Below, in pieces: positions 55,309 to 63,691 of a DNA stretch of 64,000 nucleotides. Made by a program: the position numbers and the translations under genes. The stretch comes from Actinobacteria bacterium OV320 (lineage in GTDB: Bacteria; Actinomycetota; Actinomycetes; Streptomycetales; Streptomycetaceae). Where the stretch lies: positions 434,001 through 498,000 of the forward strand of contig LJCX01000031.1 in NCBI GenBank assembly GCA_001298545.1, written 5' to 3'. The notes under the pieces are model-generated. The model ran no database searches, had not been told where the DNA came from, and saw only the letters and a program-made list of their open reading frames with translations. Position 1 is the stretch's first letter; each line of letters starts with the position of its first letter.

Positions 55309-55803
55309 TCAGCCGGCGGTGAGGCGGACGGGTTCGATGCCGGCGGCGAGGGCGCCGAGGGCCTGGTCGATGTCGGGGCCGAGGTACCAGTCGCCGGTGT
55401 GGTCGAGGGCGTAGACCCGGCCGCCGGCGTCGATGGCGAGGATGCCCTGGGTGTCTGTCTCGGTGCCGAGGGGGGCGACGTCGGTGTCGAGGGCGCGGCC
55501 CAGGTCGGCGAGGGTGCGGGCGAGGTGGAGGCCGTGCAGGGGGTCGAGGTGGACGGTGGTGGGCGCGACCTGGCGGCCGGGGCCGGTGGGGGCGATGGTC
55601 AGGCCGCCGAACTCGGCCCAGGCCTCGACGGCGGCGGGGAAGACGGCGTGCCGGTGCCCGGCGGGTGAGGTGTGTTCGCGCAGGGTGTCGGCCCAGATCT
55701 CGGCCTGCTTGATGTCCCAGCGTCCGGGTTGCCAGCCGGCGGCGCGCAGCGCGGCGTCGACCGGGACGGGGAAGCGTGTGGTGGAAGTGCGGTCGGGGTG
55801 CAT
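55309..55803 (-). CDS. SUKH-3 family immunity protein
   Basis: A 164-residue cytosolic protein with a SUKH-3 fold pattern: RFPVPVDAALRAAGWQPGRW at the N terminus, WAEFGGLTI in the middle, and a C-terminal YLGPDIDQALGALAAGI. SUKH proteins neutralise nuclease or deaminase toxins in polymorphic toxin systems. Here it follows a deaminase-like gene on the same strand (115 bp downstream), so it may be its partner. ATG 55803 has GAAGGG three bases upstream. Confidence 0.85.
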   Translation of the reverse strand: MHPDRTSTTRFPVPVDAALRAAGWQPGRWDIKQAEIWADTLREHTSPAGHRHAVFPAAVEAWAEFGGLTIAPTGPGRQVAPTTVHLDPLHGLHLARTLADLGRALDTDVAPLGTETDTQGILAIDAGGRVYALDHTGDWYLGPDIDQALGALAAGIEPVRLTAG

Positions 55804-55918
55804 CGGCCCTTCGTTCGTCGAGCTGGTGGTGCGTGGCCCGGTGGGGCCGTCGTGTCGTCCTGCACGGGGGTGGCGGTAGGGCGTGTCGTCCTGCACGGGG
55901 GTGGCGGTAGGGGGCGGT

Positions 55919-56506
55919 TCAGTCGCCCGCGGTCGACGGGTCGACGATGCGGACGCCGAAGTGGGCGCTGAGCGCGGTGCAGGCGCGGCAGGGAGCGGCG
56001 AAGCTGCCGTGCAGGGGGTCGCCGTCCTCGCGGATGCGGCGGGTGGTGAGCTTGGCCTGTCTGAGGGTCTTGCGCGCTTCGCCGTTGGTCATGGGACGAC
56101 GCGCGGCGCGTCTGCTGCGGGCGGCGTCGGCGGCGGTGAGATGCCGCGAGATGAGGAGCGCCTCGGCACAGCGTCCGGTGAAGCGGTCGCGTTGGGTGCT
56201 GGTGAGGGTGTCGAGGAAGTCCTGGACGAGCGGGTGCAGGGGCGGCGGCTGGTCGGCGCGGGCGGCGGTGCTGGTGAGGGTGGCGCCGCGGACGGAGAGG
56301 GCGGCGGCGACGGTGGGGAGTATGCCGTCCCTGCGGTGGCGCAGGACGGGCGCGTGCGGGGCCTCGGTGGCGGACCAGCCGATGCGGGGATCGCCGGACC
56401 GACCGGTCTGCGGATCGCCGGTCCGGGCGCCGTCGTGGGCGGCCGTGTTGCCGGTGCACAGGTCGTCCGACCTGCCGGTGTGAGACCCCGTCTGAGTCGC
56501 GTTCAT
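55919..56506 (-). CDS. YwqJ-type deaminase-like protein without secretion domain
   Basis: A 195-residue protein. A low-complexity Thr/Gly/Asp-rich N terminus (about 1-45) is followed by the deaminase fold. The two zinc motifs are present: Cys-Ala-Glu in GRCAEALLIS (about 112) and PCRAC (about 171-175). In the CDA-like superfamily these coordinate zinc and hold the catalytic Glu. YwqJ deaminases are normally tips of secreted toxins; here there is no signal peptide or RHS/WXG part. Strong GGGAGGGG before the ATG. Paired with SUKH-3 downstream and divergent from two more toxin/immunity-domain genes. Confidence 0.75.
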   Translation of the reverse strand: MNATQTGSHTGRSDDLCTGNTAAHDGARTGDPQTGRSGDPRIGWSATEAPHAPVLRHRRDGILPTVAAALSVRGATLTSTAARADQPPPLHPLVQDFLDTLTSTQRDRFTGRCAEALLISRHLTAADAARSRRAARRPMTNGEARKTLRQAKLTTRRIREDGDPLHGSFAAPCRACTALSAHFGVRIVDPSTAGD

Positions 56507-56817
56507 GATCGTCTTCCCCTCCCGTGCATCCCCCCGGACGTCACAGAGTGCCAAATGGCGTGGCGGGTGCGGAAGCTGGGGCGGTTCGACACGCCCGGGT
56601 TTGGGCGGGCTGTCACGGCGGGGTGACGGCTGGTCACGGAAGCGGAGGGCCGGTGACCGCTGTCGTCGTACCGCATAGGCTGTCGGCACCGTCGGCGCGC
56701 GGTTGACGCGCGTTGGAGATTGTTGGAGACAGTCGATACGGGGCGTGGTGGGTGGATCCGGAAGCGGAACCGGCCTCTGCGGGCCGTACAGACAGAGTGC
56801 CGCAGGGGGCAACCGCC
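56507..56817. promoter_or_regulatory. Divergent promoter region of the deaminase/SUKH cluster
   Basis: 311 bp without a gene. On the plus strand GTGACC (56653-56658), a 17-bp spacer and TAGGCT (56676-56681) make a good sigma70-type promoter for the SMI1 gene. A TTGACG follows at about 56703. Confidence 0.5.
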
Positions 56818-57846
56818 ATGACGACAGGTCGGCTCGGGCTGGGGGCACCTCCCAGCCGCCAGGCCGGGGGACAAGCCGCGCCGCCGAACGCGGCCTATGC
56901 CGGGCAGGTCGTGCATTTCCCGGATCCGGTCCGGGCGGCACGGCACCCGAGAGGCGTGCGGATGGACGAGCGGGGCTACCCCGACTTCTCGCCGTATGCG
57001 CGGGCGGCGGCGGAGATCGCGGATCCGCCGGAGGGCTTCGGCGTGGACGAGCTGCGGCTGACGGACTACGTGTCGGCGAACGCGGTGCTGGCGGCGTCGG
57101 GCCACGAGCTGTGGGACACGGTGTCGAGCGTGGCGACACCGCACGGCTGGACGTGGCACCACGTCGTGGGTTCGCGGCGGCTGGAACTGGTCCCGGTCGA
57201 GGTGAAGGCTCTGCTGCGGCATCACGGCGGGGTGTCGTCGGCGGTCGTGGACCAGGCGAAGCGCGGGACGCGGCCCCTTCAGGAGACCCGTCCGGTGCAC
57301 TTCGGGCTCCCGAAGTCGGGCGTGGCGGTGACGGAACAGCAGGTCCAGGGGGTCGAGGAGGACCTCGGGTACCGGCTGCCGGGGGCGTACCGCTCGTTCG
57401 TGAAGGCGGCCGGCGGGTGTGCGCCGGTGGGCGCGGCCCTGGACGCGGAGCTGGGGCTCCTGATCGACCAGCCGTTCTTCACCGTGCGCGACGAGGCGGC
57501 CGTCAACGACCTCGTGTACGTGAACAAGTGTCTGCGTGACCATCTGACGAAGGACTACCTGGGCGTCGCGTTCGTGCAGGGCGGGCTGCTCGCCGTCAAG
57601 GTGCGGGGCGAGCGGGCCGGTTCGGTGTGGTTCTGCGCGTACGACGACATCCGGGACGTCGATCCGGCGTGGTCGCCCGCGGAGCGCATGGAGCGGCTGC
57701 TGCTGCCGTGCGGTGAGGACTTCGACGTCTTCCTGTCGAGGCTGGCCGGTAATCCGCCGGAGTTGGAGACGGTGGCCAATCTGATGGTGGACGGCGGGTT
57801 CGCGCGTGCGGTGCCCGCGGCGGCCGCGTCTTCGGTGGGGGAGTGA
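56818..57846 (+). CDS. WHH-nuclease-like domain fused to SMI1/KNR4 (SUKH) immunity domain
   Basis: A 342-residue cytosolic protein. In the N-terminal half, GWTWHHVVGSRRLELVPVEV (about 110-130) followed by HHGG matches the WHH branch of HNH/EndoVII nuclease toxins. The C-terminal half (about 165-320) is an SMI1/KNR4 domain (GVEEDLGYRLPGAYRSFVKA; WFCAYDDIRDV), normally an immunity protein. Joining toxin-like and immunity domains in one chain is odd; the nuclease part may be inactive or tethered. AGGGGG lies upstream of ATG 56818. Its stop overlaps the next gene start (GTGA). Confidence 0.75.
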   Translation: MTTGRLGLGAPPSRQAGGQAAPPNAAYAGQVVHFPDPVRAARHPRGVRMDERGYPDFSPYARAAAEIADPPEGFGVDELRLTDYVSANAVLAASGHELWDTVSSVATPHGWTWHHVVGSRRLELVPVEVKALLRHHGGVSSAVVDQAKRGTRPLQETRPVHFGLPKSGVAVTEQQVQGVEEDLGYRLPGAYRSFVKAAGGCAPVGAALDAELGLLIDQPFFTVRDEAAVNDLVYVNKCLRDHLTKDYLGVAFVQGGLLAVKVRGERAGSVWFCAYDDIRDVDPAWSPAERMERLLLPCGEDFDVFLSRLAGNPPELETVANLMVDGGFARAVPAAAASSVGE

Positions 57847-60800
57847 GCTGGACGATGGTGACGTTCGCGCAGGCGCAGGAGCGCGCCGAAGAGTGGATCA
57901 ACGGGGATGTGCCGGCGTATCAGCACCGTGAGGTGCGGGTGCGCGAGTTCGAGCTCGGGTTCGTGGTGTGGGCCGAGGACCGCGCGGAGGGACCGCGTTC
58001 GGACGGCGGCGCGCAGCGGCTCGTGATCGCCCGGGACAGCGGGGAGGCCACGCTGTGGCCCTCGGTACCGGTGGGCGAGGTGATCCGCCGGTACGAGGAG
58101 GAGTACGGCCGTACGGACGCCCCCGCCGACGCGGTGCCGGCACCCGCGGCACGGGTGGATCTGAACCAGACGTCGTTCCTGTTGTCGCCGCCGGAGTGGC
58201 TGCAGGAGGCGGCCGACAAGCTGGGCATCGCGGATCGGCGGGAGGCCGGTTCGGGAGCCGGTTCGGGAGCCGGCGCCGGGAACGGTTCCGCGGGTTCCGG
58301 AAGCGGCGCGGCCGCTTCGGCGCCCGGGTCCGGCTCACATGCTGGTGCTGGTGCTGGTGCTGGTGCTGGTGCTGGTGCGGGTTCCGGTTCCGGTTCGGCC
58401 GGTGTTGTGCCGGGCGGTGATCCCTCGCTGCCCCGGACCCAGGGCGGGGTGTCGGGGAGCGGGCTGCCCGAGACACAGGCGGGAGTGCCCGCGGGTCCGG
58501 GTTCCGGTGGGTCGTCCGCGCCTGCCGCTCCCGTCGGGGCGACGCCGTGGGCGGGGACGGACACCAACGCCGACGCCGGTGACGACCGTTCCGTGTCGCT
58601 GCCCGCGACCGTGTTCGCGCCGCCGCTGAGCGGCTCCGACGACGAGCCGGCGCCGCCGACGTCCGCCTCGGACGCCAAGACGGCGCTGATGTCGGGCGGC
58701 AGCCAACTTCCGCGGACGGCGGTCGCCCCGGCGCTCGACGCTCCGGGGGCGGCCGGCACGGGGCCGGTCGGCGCGGGTACGGCCGGCGCGGGTACGGGTG
58801 GCGCGGGTACGGCCGGGAACACACCGGCCTCTCAGACCTCCCCGGCCTCTCAGACCTCCCCGGCCTCTCAGGCCTCCTCGACTCCTCCGACCCCGCCGTC
58901 CGGTCCGGCCGGTTCGTCGTACGGCTACCCGCAGGGGCCGGGCGCGGGCGCACCGGGTGGCCCCGGGGTTCCGTCCCCGGCTTCGTCTTCGGCGGCCGGT
59001 CCCGGTACGCCGCCTCCGGCCGGTCCGGGTACGCCCGCGCGGCCGCTCGCCCCGAACGCCGGTGACATCGCGGACGCCGTGACCAGCAAGGCGGCGCCGC
59101 CTCCGCGTCGTCAGCGTGGTGGAGGGGCGCAGCCGCCGCCTCCGCCGAGTGCTCCGGGAACGCCGGGCGCGCGACCGGGGAACACGCCTCCGCCTCCGCC
59201 TTCCGGCCCGGGTGCGCCCGGTACCCCGGCGGGCGGCTATGTGCCCACCCAGCTCGTGTCGTCCCTGGGCCCGGACGGATCTGCGGGCCCGGGTGGTCCG
59301 GCTGGTCCGGGCGGTCCGGGGGGTCCCGGTACGGGTCAGGGTGCGGGGGGCGCGCCTCAGCCTCCCGGCGTGCCGGGCGTGCCGAGTGCGCCCGCCGGGC
59401 CGAATCCGCCCGGGGGTACGCCTCCCGGCGGCGTTCACCACGCCGCGACGATGCTTGCCGACCCCTCGCGGATGGGACCGGGCGCGCCGCAGCCGCCTGG
59501 TGCCCCGGGTGCGCCGCATGCGCCTGGCGTGCCCGGTGCTCCGGGTATGCCCGGCGCGCAGGCCGCACCGGGTGTCCCCGGTGCACCGCAGGCTCCGGGT
59601 GCCCCCGGTGCTCCCGGTGCTCCTGCCTTCCCGGGCGCCCCTGGTACGCCCGGCGCGCCCGGCGTTGCTCACCATGCGCAGACCATGCTGGCCGGGCCCC
59701 AGGCGGGTGGCCCCGGCGCGCCTCCGCCGCCGCAGGCTCCCGGTGGCCCCGGGTTCCCGGGCCCTCCCGGCGCACCCGCGGCGCCCGGTTTCCCGGGTGC
59801 CCCGGGCATGGCTCCCGCTCCCGGTACGGCCCCCGGCGCCCCTCAGCCCCCGATGCCGCCGGGCGGCCCGGCGCCGGGGCAGCCGCCCGCGTACGGGTAT
59901 CCGCAGCAGCAGGGGCTGCCGACGGTCGGCCCGGGTTATCAGGCCGTGCTGCGCTTCCGCGCGCAGGACGGCTCGGAGCAGCAGCTGATCCGGCGTTCGG
60001 CGCCGGGGACCCCGCACCCGGAGTGGCAGATCTTCCACGAACTGCGGGCGATGAACGTGCCGCCGGACCAGGTGCTGGAGCTGCACACGGAGCTGGAGTC
60101 GTGCGAGCTTCCGGGCGCCTACTGCGCGCGGATGATGCGCGAGCAGTGGCCGCAGGCCCGGATCACGAGCATCGCGCCGTACGGCACGGATCACGCGAGC
60201 CGGCAGCAGGGCATGCAGCAACTGCTGGCGCACCAGGGCGAGTTGCACCAGGTGGCGGACGGACCGGCGCGTCCGGCGCCCGTTCGTGCGCCGTTGCCGC
60301 CGGTGCAGGCGGCGCCGCCGTTGCCGCCGGAGGCGATCGGGCAGGAGCTGGCGGCGGTGTTCGGGCCGGCGGTGTTCCGCTTCGAGCAGGCCGCGGTGTC
60401 CCGGCAGGGCGTGCCGCCGGTCGTGGCGCACACCTTGGTGGTGGCGGGTCTGCCGGCCGACATGGGGCCGTTCTTCTGGGCGCAGGCCCAGCCGGGCCGG
60501 CCGGTGCCGACCCTGGCCGAGCTGGCGGCCGAACGGGGCGTGCAGCCGGCGTCGGACGCGGGCTCGTACCTCGTCATGGGCAGTGACTTCGGCAAGGCGA
60601 TCTGTGTGCAGTACGGCACCGCGAACATCGTCGCCGTGCCGGTGGAGGCGGGGCCGGGCGGTGCGCCCGTACCGCCGCAGTTCGTGAACACCGGGCTGCC
60701 GGAGTTCGCGCGCTGTCTGGCGCTGCTGGGGCGGATGTGGCGGCTGCGGTTCGGCCTGAACCAGGAGCAGGCGGGTCGCTGGACCGTCGACTTCCAGGCC

Positions 60801-60890
60801 CAGCTGGCCTCGCTCGACCCGGCGGCGCTCGGTTCGCCCGAGAGCTGGTGGTCGGTGCTGCTGGAGCAGATGTGGGACGGACTGCTGTGA
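57843..60890 (+). CDS. Giant fusion: YrhB-like immunity, Pro/Gly linker, deaminase-like and SUKH-4 domains
   Basis: A 1015-residue protein with no export signal. Residues about 5-95 resemble the YrhB/Imm35 immunity domain (AQAQERAEEWINGDV start, VWAEDR). Residues about 120-695 are a long Pro/Gly/Ala linker with TMLA and YGYPQ repeats. About 700-795 looks like a nucleotide/nucleic-acid deaminase: HPEW (about 724) as the HxE motif and ESCELPGAYC (about 752-761) as the Cys pair, here C-x6-C. About 826-1010 is a SUKH-4 domain (VLGRM-like helix and W..E pattern). The start overlaps the SMI1 stop, so the two are co-translated. Domain calls are by eye. Confidence 0.7.
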   Translation: MSWTMVTFAQAQERAEEWINGDVPAYQHREVRVREFELGFVVWAEDRAEGPRSDGGAQRLVIARDSGEATLWPSVPVGEVIRRYEEEYGRTDAPADAVPAPAARVDLNQTSFLLSPPEWLQEAADKLGIADRREAGSGAGSGAGAGNGSAGSGSGAAASAPGSGSHAGAGAGAGAGAGAGSGSGSAGVVPGGDPSLPRTQGGVSGSGLPETQAGVPAGPGSGGSSAPAAPVGATPWAGTDTNADAGDDRSVSLPATVFAPPLSGSDDEPAPPTSASDAKTALMSGGSQLPRTAVAPALDAPGAAGTGPVGAGTAGAGTGGAGTAGNTPASQTSPASQTSPASQASSTPPTPPSGPAGSSYGYPQGPGAGAPGGPGVPSPASSSAAGPGTPPPAGPGTPARPLAPNAGDIADAVTSKAAPPPRRQRGGGAQPPPPPSAPGTPGARPGNTPPPPPSGPGAPGTPAGGYVPTQLVSSLGPDGSAGPGGPAGPGGPGGPGTGQGAGGAPQPPGVPGVPSAPAGPNPPGGTPPGGVHHAATMLADPSRMGPGAPQPPGAPGAPHAPGVPGAPGMPGAQAAPGVPGAPQAPGAPGAPGAPAFPGAPGTPGAPGVAHHAQTMLAGPQAGGPGAPPPPQAPGGPGFPGPPGAPAAPGFPGAPGMAPAPGTAPGAPQPPMPPGGPAPGQPPAYGYPQQQGLPTVGPGYQAVLRFRAQDGSEQQLIRRSAPGTPHPEWQIFHELRAMNVPPDQVLELHTELESCELPGAYCARMMREQWPQARITSIAPYGTDHASRQQGMQQLLAHQGELHQVADGPARPAPVRAPLPPVQAAPPLPPEAIGQELAAVFGPAVFRFEQAAVSRQGVPPVVAHTLVVAGLPADMGPFFWAQAQPGRPVPTLAELAAERGVQPASDAGSYLVMGSDFGKAICVQYGTANIVAVPVEAGPGGAPVPPQFVNTGLPEFARCLALLGRMWRLRFGLNQEQAGRWTVDFQAQLASLDPAALGSPESWWSVLLEQMWDGLL
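58338..58378 (+). repeat. Hexanucleotide tandem repeat in the linker of the fusion protein
   Basis: About six copies of GCTGGT, encoding Ala-Gly repeats, in frame. Slippage would lengthen or shorten the linker. Confidence 0.85.
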
Positions 60891-60963
60891 CGAGCGGTCA
60901 CCTCGCCCGGTAAGGGCGCGCGGAACCTCGTACGCGTACGAGGGCGAAGCGAGGGCGAGCAGG

Positions 60964-61013
60964 ACGAAAAGGGGCCGGGCCCGGTCGGATGATCGGGCCC
61001 GGCCCCTTTTCGT
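60964..61013 (+). terminator. Strong intrinsic terminator of the SMI1/SUKH-4 operon
   Basis: A 20-bp perfect stem (ACGAAAAGGGGCCGGGCCCG and its complement) with a 10-nt loop, carrying A and T runs at the foot. It lies 74 bp after the SUKH-4 gene. Confidence 0.9.
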
Positions 61014-61129
61014 TCGAGGTTGGCAGTGACCTGTGCGCGGAGTGTCGCGTTATGAACACTTGCGCCCGATCCATCAAGATATGCGCGAAATCATCATGTC
61101 GTGTCTGTCGGGTGGCGAGGGGTTACAGG

Positions 61130-62014
61130 ATGAGCAGCGCATCGATGTCACCGCCGGGATTCGTGACCGTTCGCGGCCGCGGCTACCGCCCGGAGCAGGT
61201 CGAGGCGTACACCGCCGCCCTCTGCGCCGACCGGGACGCCGCGTGGGAACGCGCCGCCCGGCTCACGGTGCTCGCCCGGGAGATGGAGGAGGAGGCAGAG
61301 CGGTTGCGCGAGGTGGTGACCCGGCTCGCGCCGCAGACGTACGACTCCCTCGGGGAGCGCGCACGGCGCATTCTCCAGCTCGGACTGGAAGAGGCGGCCG
61401 CCGTCCGCGACGACGCGCGCAGTGAAGCGCGTGAGCACCTCGCATACGTCGAGACGTGCGCCCTCGATGTGCGCCGCGCGGCGCAGGAGGAGGCGGACGC
61501 GCTGCGCGCGGAGGCCGAGGAACGCGCCCGCCAGCGGTTGCTCGCGGCCCGTGCCGAGGCCGACGAGCTCCGCGTCGGCACCCGGCGCGAGGTCAAGGAG
61601 TATCGCGGCGAGGCGCTGGCCGCCCTGCGCGAGGTGCGGCAGCGCACCGCCGGCATGCTCGCCGAACAGGAGAAGGAGCAGGCCGAGCGGTGGGCCGCGG
61701 CGGAGCGCGAGGAGGCCGAGCGGGCCGCCGCCCTCGACGCGCGGCACGATCGGGCGGTGGCCCGCGCCGAGGCGGCGCTGTCCGAGGCCGAGCAGGCGTA
61801 CGCGGAGGCCGAGGAGTCCGACCGTCTCCGTCAGGAGGAGGCACACGCGCGTGCCGCCGAGCTTCTCGCCGAGGCACGCGCCCGGGAGGAGCGCGTCGTC
61901 CACGAGACGGAGCGGCTGCTGCGGGAGCACGGCGAACGCCGGGACGACGTGCAGGCGCACATGGACCACGTACGCAACAGCCTGAGCGCCCTCACCGGCC
62001 GCACGGTCGACTAG
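61130..62014 (+). CDS. DivIVA-like / Scy-type coiled-coil protein
   Basis: A 294-residue Ala/Glu/Arg-rich protein. The N terminus TVRGRGYRPEQVEAYTAALC is DivIVA-like. Nearly all the rest (about 30-285) is a long charged coiled coil. Such proteins organise polar growth or bind other cytoskeletal proteins in Streptomyces; databases sometimes call them cellulose-binding protein. ATG 61130 with GAGGGG upstream; an upstream in-frame region lacks a ribosome site. An IS5 end begins almost immediately after its stop. Confidence 0.75.
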   Translation: MSSASMSPPGFVTVRGRGYRPEQVEAYTAALCADRDAAWERAARLTVLAREMEEEAERLREVVTRLAPQTYDSLGERARRILQLGLEEAAAVRDDARSEAREHLAYVETCALDVRRAAQEEADALRAEAEERARQRLLAARAEADELRVGTRREVKEYRGEALAALREVRQRTAGMLAEQEKEQAERWAAAEREEAERAAALDARHDRAVARAEAALSEAEQAYAEAEESDRLRQEEAHARAAELLAEARAREERVVHETERLLREHGERRDDVQAHMDHVRNSLSALTGRTVD

Positions 62015-62400
62015 GGGCTGTCCTGGCGATCATGAGCAGAGCCGGATGACGAGGCTGCCGCGGTGACGGTGCCGAGGTGGACGTAGGCGTGTTTGTCGTA
62101 TCCGGTCGCGACCGCGCGCGGAACTGTTTCAGCTTGTTGATCGCCCGCTCGGCAGCGTTGCGCTTGGCGTACCGCTTGGCGCACCGCTCCTTGTCGAAGC
62201 CGGGTGGCCGGCCACCGGTGCTCCCGCGCCGCAGACGGCCGGCCGCTTGGTCGGCTTTCTCCGGGATGACGTGCCGGATCCCGCGTCCACGCAGGTAGGC
62301 GCGGGTGCGACGGTTGCTGTAGCCAGGCCCGCGGCCTGCCCGCAGCCGCGCGATGTCCGCAACCCCGGGCCCAGTGGCGTCCGCAGGGGCGCGCGTACCA
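62015..62400 (-). pseudogene. IS5-type transposase, C-terminal remnant
   Basis: Reading the minus strand from about 62385 down gives RTRAYLRGRGIRHVIPEKAD, GGRPPGF and NAAERAINKLKQF, the C-terminal part of an IS5-family DDE transposase, including the third acidic residue (Glu). It is frameshifted near 62105 and again near 62055; with both corrected it would end in SLVIRLCS and a stop. The N-terminal half is absent. The right end of the element is at about 62015-62040. Confidence 0.8.
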
Positions 62401-62427
62401 CCGACAGATGCGTCACAAGTGCGCGTT

Positions 62428-63201
62428 CTACGCGTTCGGGTCCCAGTCTGCGAGCTGCTCCATCGGCTCGGTGTCGCCGGTGGTCTCCAGGCCGTCGAGC
62501 GGGACGCGCTCGTAGAAGTAGAGGATCAGTTCGCTCGCTGCGCCCCGCATCGCCATGTCGCCCGGCTCCGCGTCGGCGGCGAGGTCGTCGCAGCGGACGC
62601 CGTCGGCGTTGAGGGTCAGGCGCCAGGAGCGGCCCTCGGTCGTATGCAGGTCGATGGTTGCCGGCTTGAACGGCCAGGGGACGGTCGTCGCCGAGACGGT
62701 CGTCAGGAACTCGTCGACGCCCTCGACCGCGACGTCCGTCGGCAGCGGCTGTGCGGCGCCCTGGGTGAGCTGGGCGTCGTAGGTGTGGACGGCGATCTCC
62801 TGGATCTGGTGCCGGGCCACGGCTCCGCTGGTCTCCGGGGCCTGCGAGCGGCCCCACCAGGTCCAGCAGCCGCGGTCCGGGCCGGCCTCGCGCATCGCGT
62901 CGAGCATGAGCTCGGTCGACTCGGCGAGCCAGGCGTCCAGGGCTTCGTGGTCGCGGGGCGCGGTCGGGGCGCCCTTCGGGTCCGTCCTCGCCGGGGGCTC
63001 GGCGCCCGGGCCCGCCGCGACGATGGCGGCCTGGCGGCGGCGGCCGTCACCGAGGTGTTGCGCCAGTTCGCGCAGCGTCCAGTCCGGGCAGGTCGGGACC
63101 TGGACGTCAAGGTCGGGGGCGGACGCGATCGCAGCGCGGAACGCGGCCGAGCGGTCTTCGATCAGCCGCAGGACCTCGGGGAACTCCAAGATGTTTTGCA
63201 C
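62428..63201 (-). CDS. Maleylpyruvate isomerase/mycothiol-dependent enzyme family protein
   Basis: A 257-residue cytosolic protein of the DinB-like maleylpyruvate isomerase N-terminal family. VPTCPDWTLRELAQHLGDGR contains the usual C-P-x-W-x-x-x-x-L-x-x-H motif (metal-binding His), and VARHQIQEIAVHTYDAQL holds the second His pair (H-x-x-E-x-x-x-H). The C-terminal half is a small alpha/beta domain. Substrate unknown. GTG start at 63201 with no strong ribosome site. The gene lies between two decayed IS5 ends. Confidence 0.85.
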   Translation of the reverse strand: MQNILEFPEVLRLIEDRSAAFRAAIASAPDLDVQVPTCPDWTLRELAQHLGDGRRRQAAIVAAGPGAEPPARTDPKGAPTAPRDHEALDAWLAESTELMLDAMREAGPDRGCWTWWGRSQAPETSGAVARHQIQEIAVHTYDAQLTQGAAQPLPTDVAVEGVDEFLTTVSATTVPWPFKPATIDLHTTEGRSWRLTLNADGVRCDDLAADAEPGDMAMRGAASELILYFYERVPLDGLETTGDTEPMEQLADWDPNA

Positions 63202-63380
63202 GGCGGTTGTGTATCACGGCGCTCGGACCGCCGGGTAGCGAATTTGTCGGACGAACGCGTCGACGGCCGGGCGGAGCGCCGGCGCCGAAGCCGTCCTGAA
63301 AATCCGCGCACTGCTCGCCGACGCGGCCTGAGTAGTGCGTGCGGCCCGGCGGCGCCGGTGCCAGAGGAGTGAAACGAGAG

Positions 63381-63396
63381 CCAGGCCGCGGCCTGG
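63381..63396. repeat. 16-bp palindrome at the edge of the IS remnant
   Basis: CCAGGCCGCGGCCTGG is a perfect palindrome; its right part runs into CCTGGCGATCA, which is also found at 62021-62031. Confidence 0.6.
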
Positions 63397-63665
63397 CGAT
63401 CAGGTGAGCCGTTGACAGGACTGTGGGACATCGGGGTGATCTGACGGACGCTCAGTGGGAGCGGCTTGCACCGCTCCTCCCGGTGAGCAACGGGCGGTGC
63501 GGCCGGTGGCGGGATCACCGCCAGGTGATGAACGGGGTGCTGTACCGGATCCGCACCGGTGTGCAGTGGCGTGAACCTGCCGGAGCGCTACGGTCCCTGG
63601 AAGACCGTTCACGAGCGGCATCGGCGTTGGTCGGGGATGGAACGTGGGAGCGGCTGCGCCAGCGG
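63390..63665 (+). pseudogene. IS5-type transposase, N-terminal remnant
   Basis: From 63423 the plus strand encodes HRGDLTDAQWERLAPLLP, then RDHRQVMNGVLYRIRTGVQW, the N-terminal DUF4096-type start of an IS5 transposase. Near 63575 the frame shifts: the next frame gives LPERYGPWKTVHERHRRW, and then the first frame resumes with GTWERL. The rest is missing; the sequence joins directly to the oxidoreductase end. A broken copy, not expressed as a transposase. Confidence 0.8.
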
Positions 63666-63691
63666 GTGGCGGTCGCGCGGACGGTCGGCGT

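Noticed and set aside
62015..63665. One intact IS5 element or composite transposon
   Set aside because: The two halves point in opposite directions, both are frameshifted, and the middle of the transposase is missing.
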